Assembly (NCBI RefSeq): GCF_009908165.1
Contig: NZ_JAAAUC010000003.1
Span: 186,001-250,000 of the forward strand
Length of the DNA stretch: 64,000 nt
Reading direction: 5' to 3'
Source of the DNA: Frigidibacter albus
GTDB lineage: Bacteria > Pseudomonadota > Alphaproteobacteria > Rhodobacterales > Rhodobacteraceae
The translations under genes and the position numbers were made by a program. The stretch's first letter is position 1. Every line of letters starts with the position of its first letter. This document shows, piece after piece, positions 39,868 to 47,028 of the stretch. The notes below the pieces were generated by a model that worked only from the letters and a program-made list of their open reading frames with translations, did no database searches and was not told the DNA's origin.

Positions 39868-40527
39868 ATGCTGGAATTCGAGAACGTGAGCAAGTCCTTC
39901 TGGACCGGCAAGCAGCGCAAGGTGATCCTTGACCGCGCCACGTTCCGCGTGGAACTGGGCAACTCGCTGGGAATCCTCGCGCCGAACGGCACCGGCAAGA
40001 CCACGATCATCAACATGATGGCCGGGCTGGAGAAGCCCGACGAGGGCAAGATCACCCGCACCAGCCGGGTGTCCTTCCCGCTGGGGTTCATGGGCGGCGT
40101 CGTCAACAAGCATACCGCCACCGAGAACTGCCGCTATATCGCCCGGATCTACGGGCTCGACCCCGATTATGTCGAGGCGTTCAGCCGCTGGCTTTGCGGG
40201 ATCGACGAGTATTTCGACATGCCGGTCGGCACCTTCAGTTCCGGGATGCGCGCCCGCTTCAGCTTTTCGCTGTTGCTGGCGCTGGAGTTTGACATCTATC
40301 TGATCGATGAAGGGATGCCGGCGACCACCGATGCCGAGTTCAACCGCAAGGCCGGCACCATCCTGCGCGACCGCCTGCAAAGCGCCACGGTGATCGTGGT
40401 GTCACACCAGGCGCAGACGCTGGAAAAGTTCTGCCGCTCCGCAGCCGTGCTGCAGGGCGGCCAGTTGCATATGTTCGACACCTTGGAAGAGGCCAAACAG
40501 CTTTATGATTACTCCCACCAAGGCTAA
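39868..40527 (+). CDS. kpsT: Capsular polysaccharide export ATPase, KpsT-like
   Basis: ABC ATPase of 219 residues for export of capsule-type polysaccharide. The Walker A is APNGTGKTT at about 35-43 instead of the usual GRNGAGKST; the signature is FSSGMRARFSFS near 126; Walker B is IYLIDEGMP near 145. These match the KpsT/CtrD group. It overlaps the KpsE-like gene by 23 bases. The permease partner KpsM, normally next to it, is not in the window. Confidence 0.85.
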   Translation: MLEFENVSKSFWTGKQRKVILDRATFRVELGNSLGILAPNGTGKTTIINMMAGLEKPDEGKITRTSRVSFPLGFMGGVVNKHTATENCRYIARIYGLDPDYVEAFSRWLCGIDEYFDMPVGTFSSGMRARFSFSLLLALEFDIYLIDEGMPATTDAEFNRKAGTILRDRLQSATVIVVSHQAQTLEKFCRSAAVLQGGQLHMFDTLEEAKQLYDYSHQG

Positions 40528-42196
40528 GAAATTCCGCATCCGCCGGGCTACGCCGTCCCCCGCCCCGCCCGCCGCGGCGGAACCGGCGCCGATGCCCGCC
40601 ACCGAGATGCCGCCCGAGGCGCAGCGCCCGCCGCGCAGCACGCCGGTGCTGGCCCCGATGCCGCGCCAGCACCCGGACGAGGCGCCGATGCTGATGGTGC
40701 CGGGCACCGCGGATGATGACGGCTTCGGCCCCGACCGCTATCCCACTGCGGCGCAAGACAGCGTGCTTGGCCCCTCCGAGCGCACCCCCGAGGAAGAGAT
40801 CGCCGCCATCCGCGCTGAAGGGCTGACCGGGCGCCAGCTGCGCATGGCCCGCCGCGTCGCGCAGCGCCACGGGATCGAGGTCACCTCGGATTTCGAGGCG
40901 GTGCGCGTCCTGCGCCGCCGCGGCATCGACCCTTTCCAGCGCTCCAACATGCTCGACCTCGTGGTGTCCGAGGCGCAGGAAAGCAAGATCCAGCTGCCGC
41001 AGACCACGCGCCAGACTCCGCAGCTGCCCTCCAATCAACCGCTGACGCCCGAGCGCCGCGCCGCCGAGATCCTCAAGGTCCAGCGCGGCATCGCCAAGCG
41101 CCGCCGCCGCAAGCTGGCGCTGCTGATGACCCGGCTGGCGTTTTTCGTGCTGCTGCCGACGCTGATCGCCGGGTGGTATTACTACATGATCGCCACGCCG
41201 CTTTATTCCACCCGCTCGGAATTCGTCATCCAGCAGGCCGAAAGCGCCACCAGCATCGGCTCGATGTTCTCGGGCACGCAATTCGCCACCAGCCAGGATT
41301 CGATCACCGTGCAGGGCTACATGCAATCGCGCGAGGCGATGCAGCGGCTGGACGCCGACCTTGGCTTCCGCGACCACTGGAGCCAGCCGGGCATCGACCC
41401 GCTGCAAAGGCTTGCCCCCGATGCGACCGAGGAGGCGACCTATCGCACCTACAAGCGCAACGTGAAGATCGGCTATGACCCGACCGAGGGCATCATCAAG
41501 ATGGAGGTGATCGCCACCGATCCCGCTGTCTCGACTGCCTTCGCCGAGGCGCTGATCGGCTATGCCGAGGAACAGGTCGACCACCTCACCCAGCGTCTGC
41601 GCGAAGACCAGATGCAGGGCGCCCGTGAAAGCTATGCCGATGCCGAGGCCAAGGTGCTGGCCGCGCAGGCCCGGGTGCTGGAGATGCAAGAACAGCTGGG
41701 CGTGCTGGACCCGATCAGCGAAAACCAGGTGGTGATGCAGCAGATCGGCACCTTCGAGGTGCAGCTGGCGCAAAAGCGGCTGGAGCTGCAGCAGCTCAAC
41801 GACAACAGCCAGCCCAACGCCGCCCGCGTCGCGGGGGCCGAGGGCGATATCGCCCGCCTGCAGAACATGATCGGCAGCCTGCGCTCGCAGCTGACGCAAA
41901 GCACCGGGGGGGCCACCTCGCTCGCCATGATCTCGGGCCAGATGCGGATTGCCGAGGCCGACCTGCAGACGCGCCAGCTGATGCTCAGCCAGGCCGCCCA
42001 GCAGATGGAGGTGGCGCGGATCGAGGCGAACAAGCAGACGCGCTACCTGTCCACCGGCGTCAAGCCGCTGCCGCCCGACGAGCCGACCTATCCGCGCGCC
42101 TTTGAAAACACGCTGGTGGCGATGCTGATCTTCGGCGGACTCTATCTTATGTTGTCGCTGACGGCCTCGATCTTGCGAGAGCAGGTTTCGGCCTAG
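40505..42196 (+). CDS. Capsule export inner-membrane protein, KpsE-like, with long N-terminal extension
   Basis: Polysaccharide co-polymerase-like protein of 563 residues. A membrane segment at about 205-228, a long periplasmic region with coiled-coil character at about 360-530 (rich in Glu, Gln, Leu, Arg), and a C-terminal membrane segment at about 533-555 match KpsE/CtrB, which links the ABC exporter to the outer-membrane channel. The first 200 residues are an unusual cytoplasmic extension: Pro/Ala-rich up to about 70, then basic. E. coli KpsE is about 380 residues. It starts inside the end of the ATPase gene, so it is translationally coupled. Confidence 0.82.
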   Translation: MITPTKAKKFRIRRATPSPAPPAAAEPAPMPATEMPPEAQRPPRSTPVLAPMPRQHPDEAPMLMVPGTADDDGFGPDRYPTAAQDSVLGPSERTPEEEIAAIRAEGLTGRQLRMARRVAQRHGIEVTSDFEAVRVLRRRGIDPFQRSNMLDLVVSEAQESKIQLPQTTRQTPQLPSNQPLTPERRAAEILKVQRGIAKRRRRKLALLMTRLAFFVLLPTLIAGWYYYMIATPLYSTRSEFVIQQAESATSIGSMFSGTQFATSQDSITVQGYMQSREAMQRLDADLGFRDHWSQPGIDPLQRLAPDATEEATYRTYKRNVKIGYDPTEGIIKMEVIATDPAVSTAFAEALIGYAEEQVDHLTQRLREDQMQGARESYADAEAKVLAAQARVLEMQEQLGVLDPISENQVVMQQIGTFEVQLAQKRLELQQLNDNSQPNAARVAGAEGDIARLQNMIGSLRSQLTQSTGGATSLAMISGQMRIAEADLQTRQLMLSQAAQQMEVARIEANKQTRYLSTGVKPLPPDEPTYPRAFENTLVAMLIFGGLYLMLSLTASILREQVSA

Positions 42197-42217
42197 ACCA
42201 GGCCCAAGGAGAAGACC

Positions 42218-43051
42218 ATGAAAGACGTGATGATCGGCGGGCTGACCACCGGCAACGACCGCCCGCTGACCGTGATCGCCGGCCCCTGCCAGCTGGAAAG
42301 CGCGGACCACGCCCAGATGATCGCCGGGGCGATGGCCGAGGCCTGCGCGGCCGTCGGCGCCCAGTTCATCTTCAAGGGCAGCTATGACAAGGCCAACCGC
42401 ACCTCGCTGTCGGGCAAGCGCGGCCTTGGCATCGCCGAGGGGCTGAAGATCCTGCAAGGCGTGCGCGCCGCCTTCGGCTGCCCGGTGCTGACCGACATCC
42501 ATGACGCGGATCAGGCGCGCGAGGCGGCGGCGGTGGTCGACGTGATCCAGATCCCGGCCTTCCTCTGCCGCCAGACCGACCTCCTGCTGGCTGCCGGGCA
42601 GACCGGCTGCGTCATCAACATCAAGAAGGGCCAGTTCCTTGCCCCGTGGGACATGGCCAATGTCGCGGAAAAGGTCGCCTCGACCGGGAACCAGAAGATC
42701 CTGCTGACCGAGCGCGGCGTCAGCTTCGGCTACAACGCGCTGGTGGCCGACATGCGCAGCCTGCCGATCATGGCCAGGACCGGCTACCCGGTGATCATGG
42801 ACGCGACCCATTCGGTGCAGCAGCCCGGCGGCCAGGGCGGCTCGACCGGCGGCCAGCGCGAATTCGCCCCGGCGATGGCCCGCGCCGCCGTCAGCCTCGG
42901 CATCGCCGGCGTGTTCATCGAGACGCATGAGGCGCCCGACACCGCACCCTCCGACGGGCCGAACATGGTGCCGCTGGACCAGATGCCGGCGCTGCTGCGG
43001 GTGCTGATGGCGATTGATGCGGTGGCGAAGGCGGATCCGGTCAGGGTGTGA
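42218..43051 (+). CDS. kdsA: 3-deoxy-8-phosphooctulonate synthase
   Basis: Enzyme of 277 residues that condenses PEP with arabinose-5-phosphate to Kdo-8-phosphate. Diagnostic blocks: AGPCQLES near 20-27, FKGSYDKANR near 50-60, PAFLCRQTDLL near 111, and TERGVSFGYNALVADMRSLP (in parts) near 165. Kdo feeds LPS and, in group 2 capsules, the lipid-linked Kdo linker. Its position 21 bases after the capsule export gene suggests it supplies capsule Kdo, or is the sole copy serving both. AAGGAGA precedes the ATG. Confidence 0.94.
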   Translation: MKDVMIGGLTTGNDRPLTVIAGPCQLESADHAQMIAGAMAEACAAVGAQFIFKGSYDKANRTSLSGKRGLGIAEGLKILQGVRAAFGCPVLTDIHDADQAREAAAVVDVIQIPAFLCRQTDLLLAAGQTGCVINIKKGQFLAPWDMANVAEKVASTGNQKILLTERGVSFGYNALVADMRSLPIMARTGYPVIMDATHSVQQPGGQGGSTGGQREFAPAMARAAVSLGIAGVFIETHEAPDTAPSDGPNMVPLDQMPALLRVLMAIDAVAKADPVRV

Positions 43052-43107
43052 GGGGACCTCGGACCCTGACCGGACTCCGAACCACTCCATTCGGGCAGAA
43101 AAAAGCC

Positions 43108-43210
43108 GAGGCACTCCCTCGCCCCGCCCATGCGGGACGCATCCCCAAGAGCTGCCTGCAGCGAGAGTCCGACTGAGGCCAGTTCCCGACCTGGCTGGCG
43201 CTGGCCGGAT
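43108..43210. repeat. Repeat family C, copy 1
   Basis: Aligns with the reverse complement of 53671-53765. Shared blocks are GAGGCACT-CCTCGCCCCGCCC, TGCGGGAC, CCGA-TGAGG and CCCGACCTGG-TGGCG. Identity is patchy, suggesting an old, diverged element. It also contains GAGGCCAGTTCCCG, reminiscent of the GGCCAATTCAC block in the hisG and nhaA gaps. Confidence 0.6.
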
Positions 43211-43229
43211 GCGCCATGACCCCTCTGTA

Positions 43230-43268
43230 GAGAGCCCACGCCTTGTCATCTTGATCGAGTGGGCTCTC
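43230..43268. repeat. Isolated perfect inverted repeat
   Basis: GAGAGCCCAC at 43230-43239 pairs with GTGGGCTCTC at 43259-43268, with a 19-base AT-richer loop. There is no T-run. It could be a terminator-like structure after kdsA or a protein-binding dyad. Confidence 0.5.
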
Positions 43269-43388
43269 GGCCCAAGCTGCAGCAGGATCCGAGGCCCGGG
43301 CACCGTGGGAGCGGCGGCCCGCCACCGGCAAGCCGCTGGATCGCGCCGGGGCCCTGTTTATCCGCTGCGCAGTGCCTAGATCTGGCGG

Positions 43389-44000
43389 ATGACCGACCGC
43401 CCCCTCTCGCTTCCGGATCGCATCGGCGCCTGCCGCCTCTGCGCCGCCGAGTTCGCCCGCACCGCCACCGCCCATGCCCCGCGCCCGGTGGCGTGGTTCG
43501 ACACTGGCGCCACGCCCGGCGTGATGATCGTCGGGCAGGCGCCGGGAATTCGGGTGCATCTGGCCGGGCGGCCCTTTGCCGACCCTTCGGGGGATCGGCT
43601 GCGCGACTGGCTGGGGATTGACCCCGCCACGTTCTACGACCGCGCCCGCGTGGCGATCGTGCCGATGGCCTTCTGCTTTCCGGGCTATGATGCCGCGGGC
43701 TCCGACCTGCCGCCGCCGCCGCGCTGCGCCGCCACCTGGCGGGCCGAAGTGATGGCGGCGCTTGGCCCGGTGCCGCTGATGCTGCTGGTGGGGGGTCCTG
43801 CGCAGCGCTGGCATCTGGGCGCGGCGGCGACGCGCGGCGGGGTGGGGGCCACCGTCGCCCGCTGGCGCGACCATGCGCCCGCCGTGTTTCCCTTGCCGCA
43901 TCCGTCCTGGCGGAATACGGGATGGCTGAAACGCAATCCCTGGTTCGCGGCCGAGGTGCTTCCCGCCCTCCGCGCCCGGGTTCAGGAGGCTTTGGCATGA
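43389..44000 (+). CDS. Uracil-DNA glycosylase family protein, Fe-S type
   Basis: Protein of 203 residues with a UDG fold. It has a GQAPG motif at 49-53 (the catalytic-water loop of UDG families 4 and 5) followed by GRPFADPSGDRL, and a HPSWRN motif near the C-terminus matching the DNA-intercalating loop. Four cysteines (Cys15-x2-Cys18, Cys96-x16-Cys113) have the spacing of a [4Fe-4S] cluster in those families. It likely removes uracil or deaminated bases from DNA. The motif order fits a variant group rather than classical Ung. Coupled to sseB by a four-base overlap. Confidence 0.78.
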   Translation: MTDRPLSLPDRIGACRLCAAEFARTATAHAPRPVAWFDTGATPGVMIVGQAPGIRVHLAGRPFADPSGDRLRDWLGIDPATFYDRARVAIVPMAFCFPGYDAAGSDLPPPPRCAATWRAEVMAALGPVPLMLLVGGPAQRWHLGAAATRGGVGATVARWRDHAPAVFPLPHPSWRNTGWLKRNPWFAAEVLPALRARVQEALA

Positions 44001-44794
44001 CCGACACCACCATTCTCGACCTCGCCCATGCCGCGATGAGTGCCGCGCCCGAGGATGACGCCGCGCGCCTGCGCTTTTATGAGCGTATCGCGGATGCCGA
44101 GCTGTTCGTGCTGCTGGAGGAGGATCCTGCCGGCGACCAGATCACCCCGCAGGTGTTTGCGCTGGAAGACGGGCAGTTCGTGCTGGCCTTCGACCTCGAG
44201 GAACGTCTCTCGGCCTTCACCGAGGCCCCGGCTCCCTATGCCGCGCTGCCGGGCCGGGTGGTGGTGCGGATGCTGGCGGGGCAGGGGATCGGCCTCGGCC
44301 TGAACCTCGGCGTCGCCCCGTCCGAGATGCTGCTGCCGGCCGAGGCGCTGGTCTGGCTGGTGCAGACGCTCGATGCCGGCCCGCAGGCTGTGGAGGCGGT
44401 GCCGGAGCGGTTCCACCCGCCGGCGCAGCTGCCGCAGGCGCTGCTGACGGCGCTGGACGCCAAGCTGGCGCTTGCCGCGGGGCTGGCGGTGCAGGCGCTG
44501 CTGGCGGGGGTCAGCTACGCGGGCGGGCGGCGCGGGCACATGCTGGCCTTCCTCGGGGCCCGGCCCGAGGCGCATCCGGCGCTGGCCCATGCGGTGGCCG
44601 AGGCGCTGACCTTCTCGGGCGTGGAGGCGGGCGAGATCGACGTGACCTTCCTCGACCCCGCCAGCCCCGCCGCCCGCCAGATGGCCGCCGTGGCGCTGCG
44701 CTTCGACCTGCCGCAACCGGCGGAGGAGACCGAGCAGGTGCTGTCCCCCGCCGCGCCGGGGATGGACCCCGCCAAGCCGCCGATCCTGCGCTGA
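43997..44794 (+). CDS. SseB family protein
   Basis: Protein of 265 residues with an N-terminal SseB domain (RIADAELFVLLEED, then ALEDGQFVLAFDLEERL) and a C-terminal SseB_C-like domain. SseB-type proteins have no settled biochemical role. ATG 43997 overlaps the glycosylase stop (ATGA). Two ATG-spanning signals, AGGAGG at 43985 and the overlap, fix the start. Confidence 0.78.
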   Translation: MTDTTILDLAHAAMSAAPEDDAARLRFYERIADAELFVLLEEDPAGDQITPQVFALEDGQFVLAFDLEERLSAFTEAPAPYAALPGRVVVRMLAGQGIGLGLNLGVAPSEMLLPAEALVWLVQTLDAGPQAVEAVPERFHPPAQLPQALLTALDAKLALAAGLAVQALLAGVSYAGGRRGHMLAFLGARPEAHPALAHAVAEALTFSGVEAGEIDVTFLDPASPAARQMAAVALRFDLPQPAEETEQVLSPAAPGMDPAKPPILR

Positions 44795-44858
44795 TCGCCC
44801 CAAACTCCGCTGCCCGCTGACCAAGGCGGCGCAGCCACCGTACTCGCCGCGCCGTCCC

Positions 44859-44911
44859 CTTTGCCTTTTCCAAATATCCTCGGGGGGCGCGGGGGGCAGA
44901 AGGCCCCCCGC
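44859..44911. repeat. Repeat family A, copy after sseB
   Basis: CTTTGCCTTTTCCAAATATCC followed (after TCGG) by a GGGGGGCGCGGGGGG run, loop CAGAAGG and CCCCCCGC. It shares the outer CTTTGCCTTTTCCAA arm with the hisG downstream copy. Lies between convergent sseB and ghrA, consistent with a terminator role. Confidence 0.75.
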
Positions 44912-44934
44912 TCCTTCATGTCAAGGCGGTTCCC

Positions 44935-45870
44935 TCAATACCCCCGGCCGCGATCCACCAAATACATCAGCGGCTCCCCCGCCTCGGCGCGGCGGATGTT
45001 TTCGGCCACCACCACGGCGGCGGTTTCGGGATAGGTCTCGGCGGCGATATGCGGCGTCACCGTCACCTTCGGATGCGCCCAGAACGGGTGCTCCGCCGGC
45101 AGCGGTTCCACCCGGAACACGTCCAGCGTGGCGTTCGCCAGATGGCCGCTGTCCAGCGCCGCCAGCAGCGCGCCGTCGTCGATCAACTGCCCGCGGCCGG
45201 GGTTGATGACCACGGCGCCGGCGGGCATCAGGGCGATGCGCCCGGCGTTCAGCAGGTTCTCGGTCTCGGCGGTATAGGGCATCAGCAGCACCAGGATCTC
45301 GGCCTCGGCCAGCGCCTGGCTCAGCCCCGCCTCGCCCGACAGGCAGCGGATGCCGGGCAGCGACTTGGGGGTGCGGCTCCACCCCGTCACCCGGAAGTTC
45401 AGCGCCGCCAGCATCGTGGCGCAGGCGCTGCCAAGCTCCCCCAGCCCCAGCACCGTTACCGAGCGCGACCGCGCCGGGCCGGGCCCCTCGGGCAGCCACT
45501 CGGCGCGATCATTCAGGATATGCCGGTCGATCCCCAGATGATGCCGCAGCACATGGCCGGTGACATATTCCACCATGCTCTCGGTCATCGCCGGGTCGAC
45601 CATCCGGCACAGCGGCTGGGTCAGGGTCGCATTCCCCACCAGCTTCTCCACCCCGGCCCAGAGGTTCAGCACTGCCCGCGCGCCAGTGAAGGGCGCGAAA
45701 TCGCTGACCATGCCGCCATTGGCCACGATCAGGTAATCCACCGCAGTCGGATCGGCAGGTGCCACCTCGGACACCACAGCCTCCACCCCGGCGGCCGCCA
45801 GTGCCTGCGCCAGCGGCGCCTGATAGCGGGGCCACATCTGTGCGCCCGCGGCGAAATACACGTGGATCAT
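44935..45870 (-). CDS. ghrA: Glyoxylate/hydroxypyruvate reductase A
   Basis: D-2-hydroxyacid dehydrogenase of 311 residues. The Rossmann motif is GLGELG near 142-147; active-site Arg (PGRGQLID near 228), Glu and His (PHIAAETYPE near 282) are present. It reduces glyoxylate and hydroxypyruvate with NADPH. The start lies 3 bases after the rodA stop, so it is the last gene of the elongasome operon, an unexpected place for a metabolic enzyme. Confidence 0.88.
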   Translation of the reverse strand: MIHVYFAAGAQMWPRYQAPLAQALAAAGVEAVVSEVAPADPTAVDYLIVANGGMVSDFAPFTGARAVLNLWAGVEKLVGNATLTQPLCRMVDPAMTESMVEYVTGHVLRHHLGIDRHILNDRAEWLPEGPGPARSRSVTVLGLGELGSACATMLAALNFRVTGWSRTPKSLPGIRCLSGEAGLSQALAEAEILVLLMPYTAETENLLNAGRIALMPAGAVVINPGRGQLIDDGALLAALDSGHLANATLDVFRVEPLPAEHPFWAHPKVTVTPHIAAETYPETAAVVVAENIRRAEAGEPLMYLVDRGRGY

Positions 45871-45873
45871 CGG

Positions 45874-47013
45874 CTACCTCGGTCTGTGGATATGCGCGCT
45901 CTGCACCAGCCCGAAGGCCACCAGCAGCACCATCATCGCCGACCCGCCATAGGACACAAGCGGCAGCGGCACCCCCACCACCGGCGCCAGCCCCATCACC
46001 ATCAGCATGTTCACCGAGAAGAACAGGAAGAAGGTGCCGGCAATGCCGATGGTCAGCAGCGCGGCGAAACGGTCCTTGTTGTTGATCGCCGAGATCAGGC
46101 AGAAGCCGACGATCAGCACATAGAGCAGCAGCAAGGAGAAGGCCCCCACGAAGCCGAACTCCTCGGCCAGCGTGGTGAAGATGAAGTCGGTGTGCTTTTC
46201 GGGCAGGAAGTTCAGCCGCGACTGGGTGCCCTGCATGAAGCCCTTGCCGCCCCAGCCGCCGGACCCGAGCGCAATCTTGGCCTGGCTGATGTGATAACCC
46301 GCCCCCAGCGGATCGGCCGAGGGGTCGAGGAAGGTGTCGATCCGCCGGAACTGATAGTCGTGCAGCAGCTGCCAGGGTGTCCCGCGGGACGACAGCACCA
46401 CCGCCACCAGCCCCACGCCTGCCGCGATCACCACCCCGAAATAGATCCAGCTGACCCCCGCCGCGAACATCACGATGGCGCCGCCGAGGCTCACCTGGAT
46501 CGCGGTGCCAAGGTCGGGCTGGGTCAGCACCAGCCCCACGGGCAGCAGGATCAGCACCGCGGGCATCAGCACCCACAGCGGGCGCGACACCTTCTTGACG
46601 TCGAGCCAGTCGTAATAGGCCGCCAGCAGCATCACGATAGAGATCTTCATCAGCTCCGACGGCTGCAGCATCATGAAGCCAAGGTTGATCCAGCGCTGCG
46701 CGCCCATGCCGACATGGCCGAAGAACTCCACCACCAGCAGCAGCACCAGCGAGATCAGATAGGCCAGCGCCGCCATGTTGCGCCAGAACCAGATCGGCAC
46801 GAAGCCGACGATGAACATCAGCGCAAGGCCCACGCCAAACCGCTTCATCTGCGGTTCGGCCCAACGGTCCAGATTGCCGCCCGCCACCGAATACAGCATC
46901 ACGAACCCGGCCGAGGCGACGGCGGTCAGCAGCAGCACCAGCGGCCAGTTCACATACAGCACCTTGCGGATGCCGGTCGGCACGGTCTTGACGTTGTATT
47001 CCAGATAGCTCAT
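45874..47013 (-). CDS. rodA: Rod-shape glycosyltransferase RodA
   Basis: SEDS-family peptidoglycan polymerase of 379 residues with about ten membrane segments. Typical motifs: GAQRWINLGFMMLQPSELMK near 100-119, QPDLGTAIQ near 155, QSRLNFLPEKHTDFIF (in parts) near 255, and the C-terminal PLPLVSYGGSAM. It works with PBP2 in lateral wall synthesis. 15 bases downstream of mrdA. Confidence 0.95.
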   Translation of the reverse strand: MSYLEYNVKTVPTGIRKVLYVNWPLVLLLTAVASAGFVMLYSVAGGNLDRWAEPQMKRFGVGLALMFIVGFVPIWFWRNMAALAYLISLVLLLVVEFFGHVGMGAQRWINLGFMMLQPSELMKISIVMLLAAYYDWLDVKKVSRPLWVLMPAVLILLPVGLVLTQPDLGTAIQVSLGGAIVMFAAGVSWIYFGVVIAAGVGLVAVVLSSRGTPWQLLHDYQFRRIDTFLDPSADPLGAGYHISQAKIALGSGGWGGKGFMQGTQSRLNFLPEKHTDFIFTTLAEEFGFVGAFSLLLLYVLIVGFCLISAINNKDRFAALLTIGIAGTFFLFFSVNMLMVMGLAPVVGVPLPLVSYGGSAMMVLLVAFGLVQSAHIHRPR

Positions 47014-47028
47014 CCGCCCGCCGTCCCC

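Larger units (their letters stand above)
43052..43388. other. Intergenic region with repeat family C and a hairpin
   Basis: 337 bases with no supportable gene. It contains a family C copy (43108-43210) and a separate perfect 10-bp hairpin (43230-43239 with 43259-43268). The rest, up to the start of the glycosylase gene at 43389, is GC-rich with no strong promoter match. Confidence 0.55.

Noticed and set aside
43230-43268. Inverted repeat as ends of an insertion sequence
   Set aside because: The arms are only 19 bases apart and there is no transposase, remnant or target duplication nearby.
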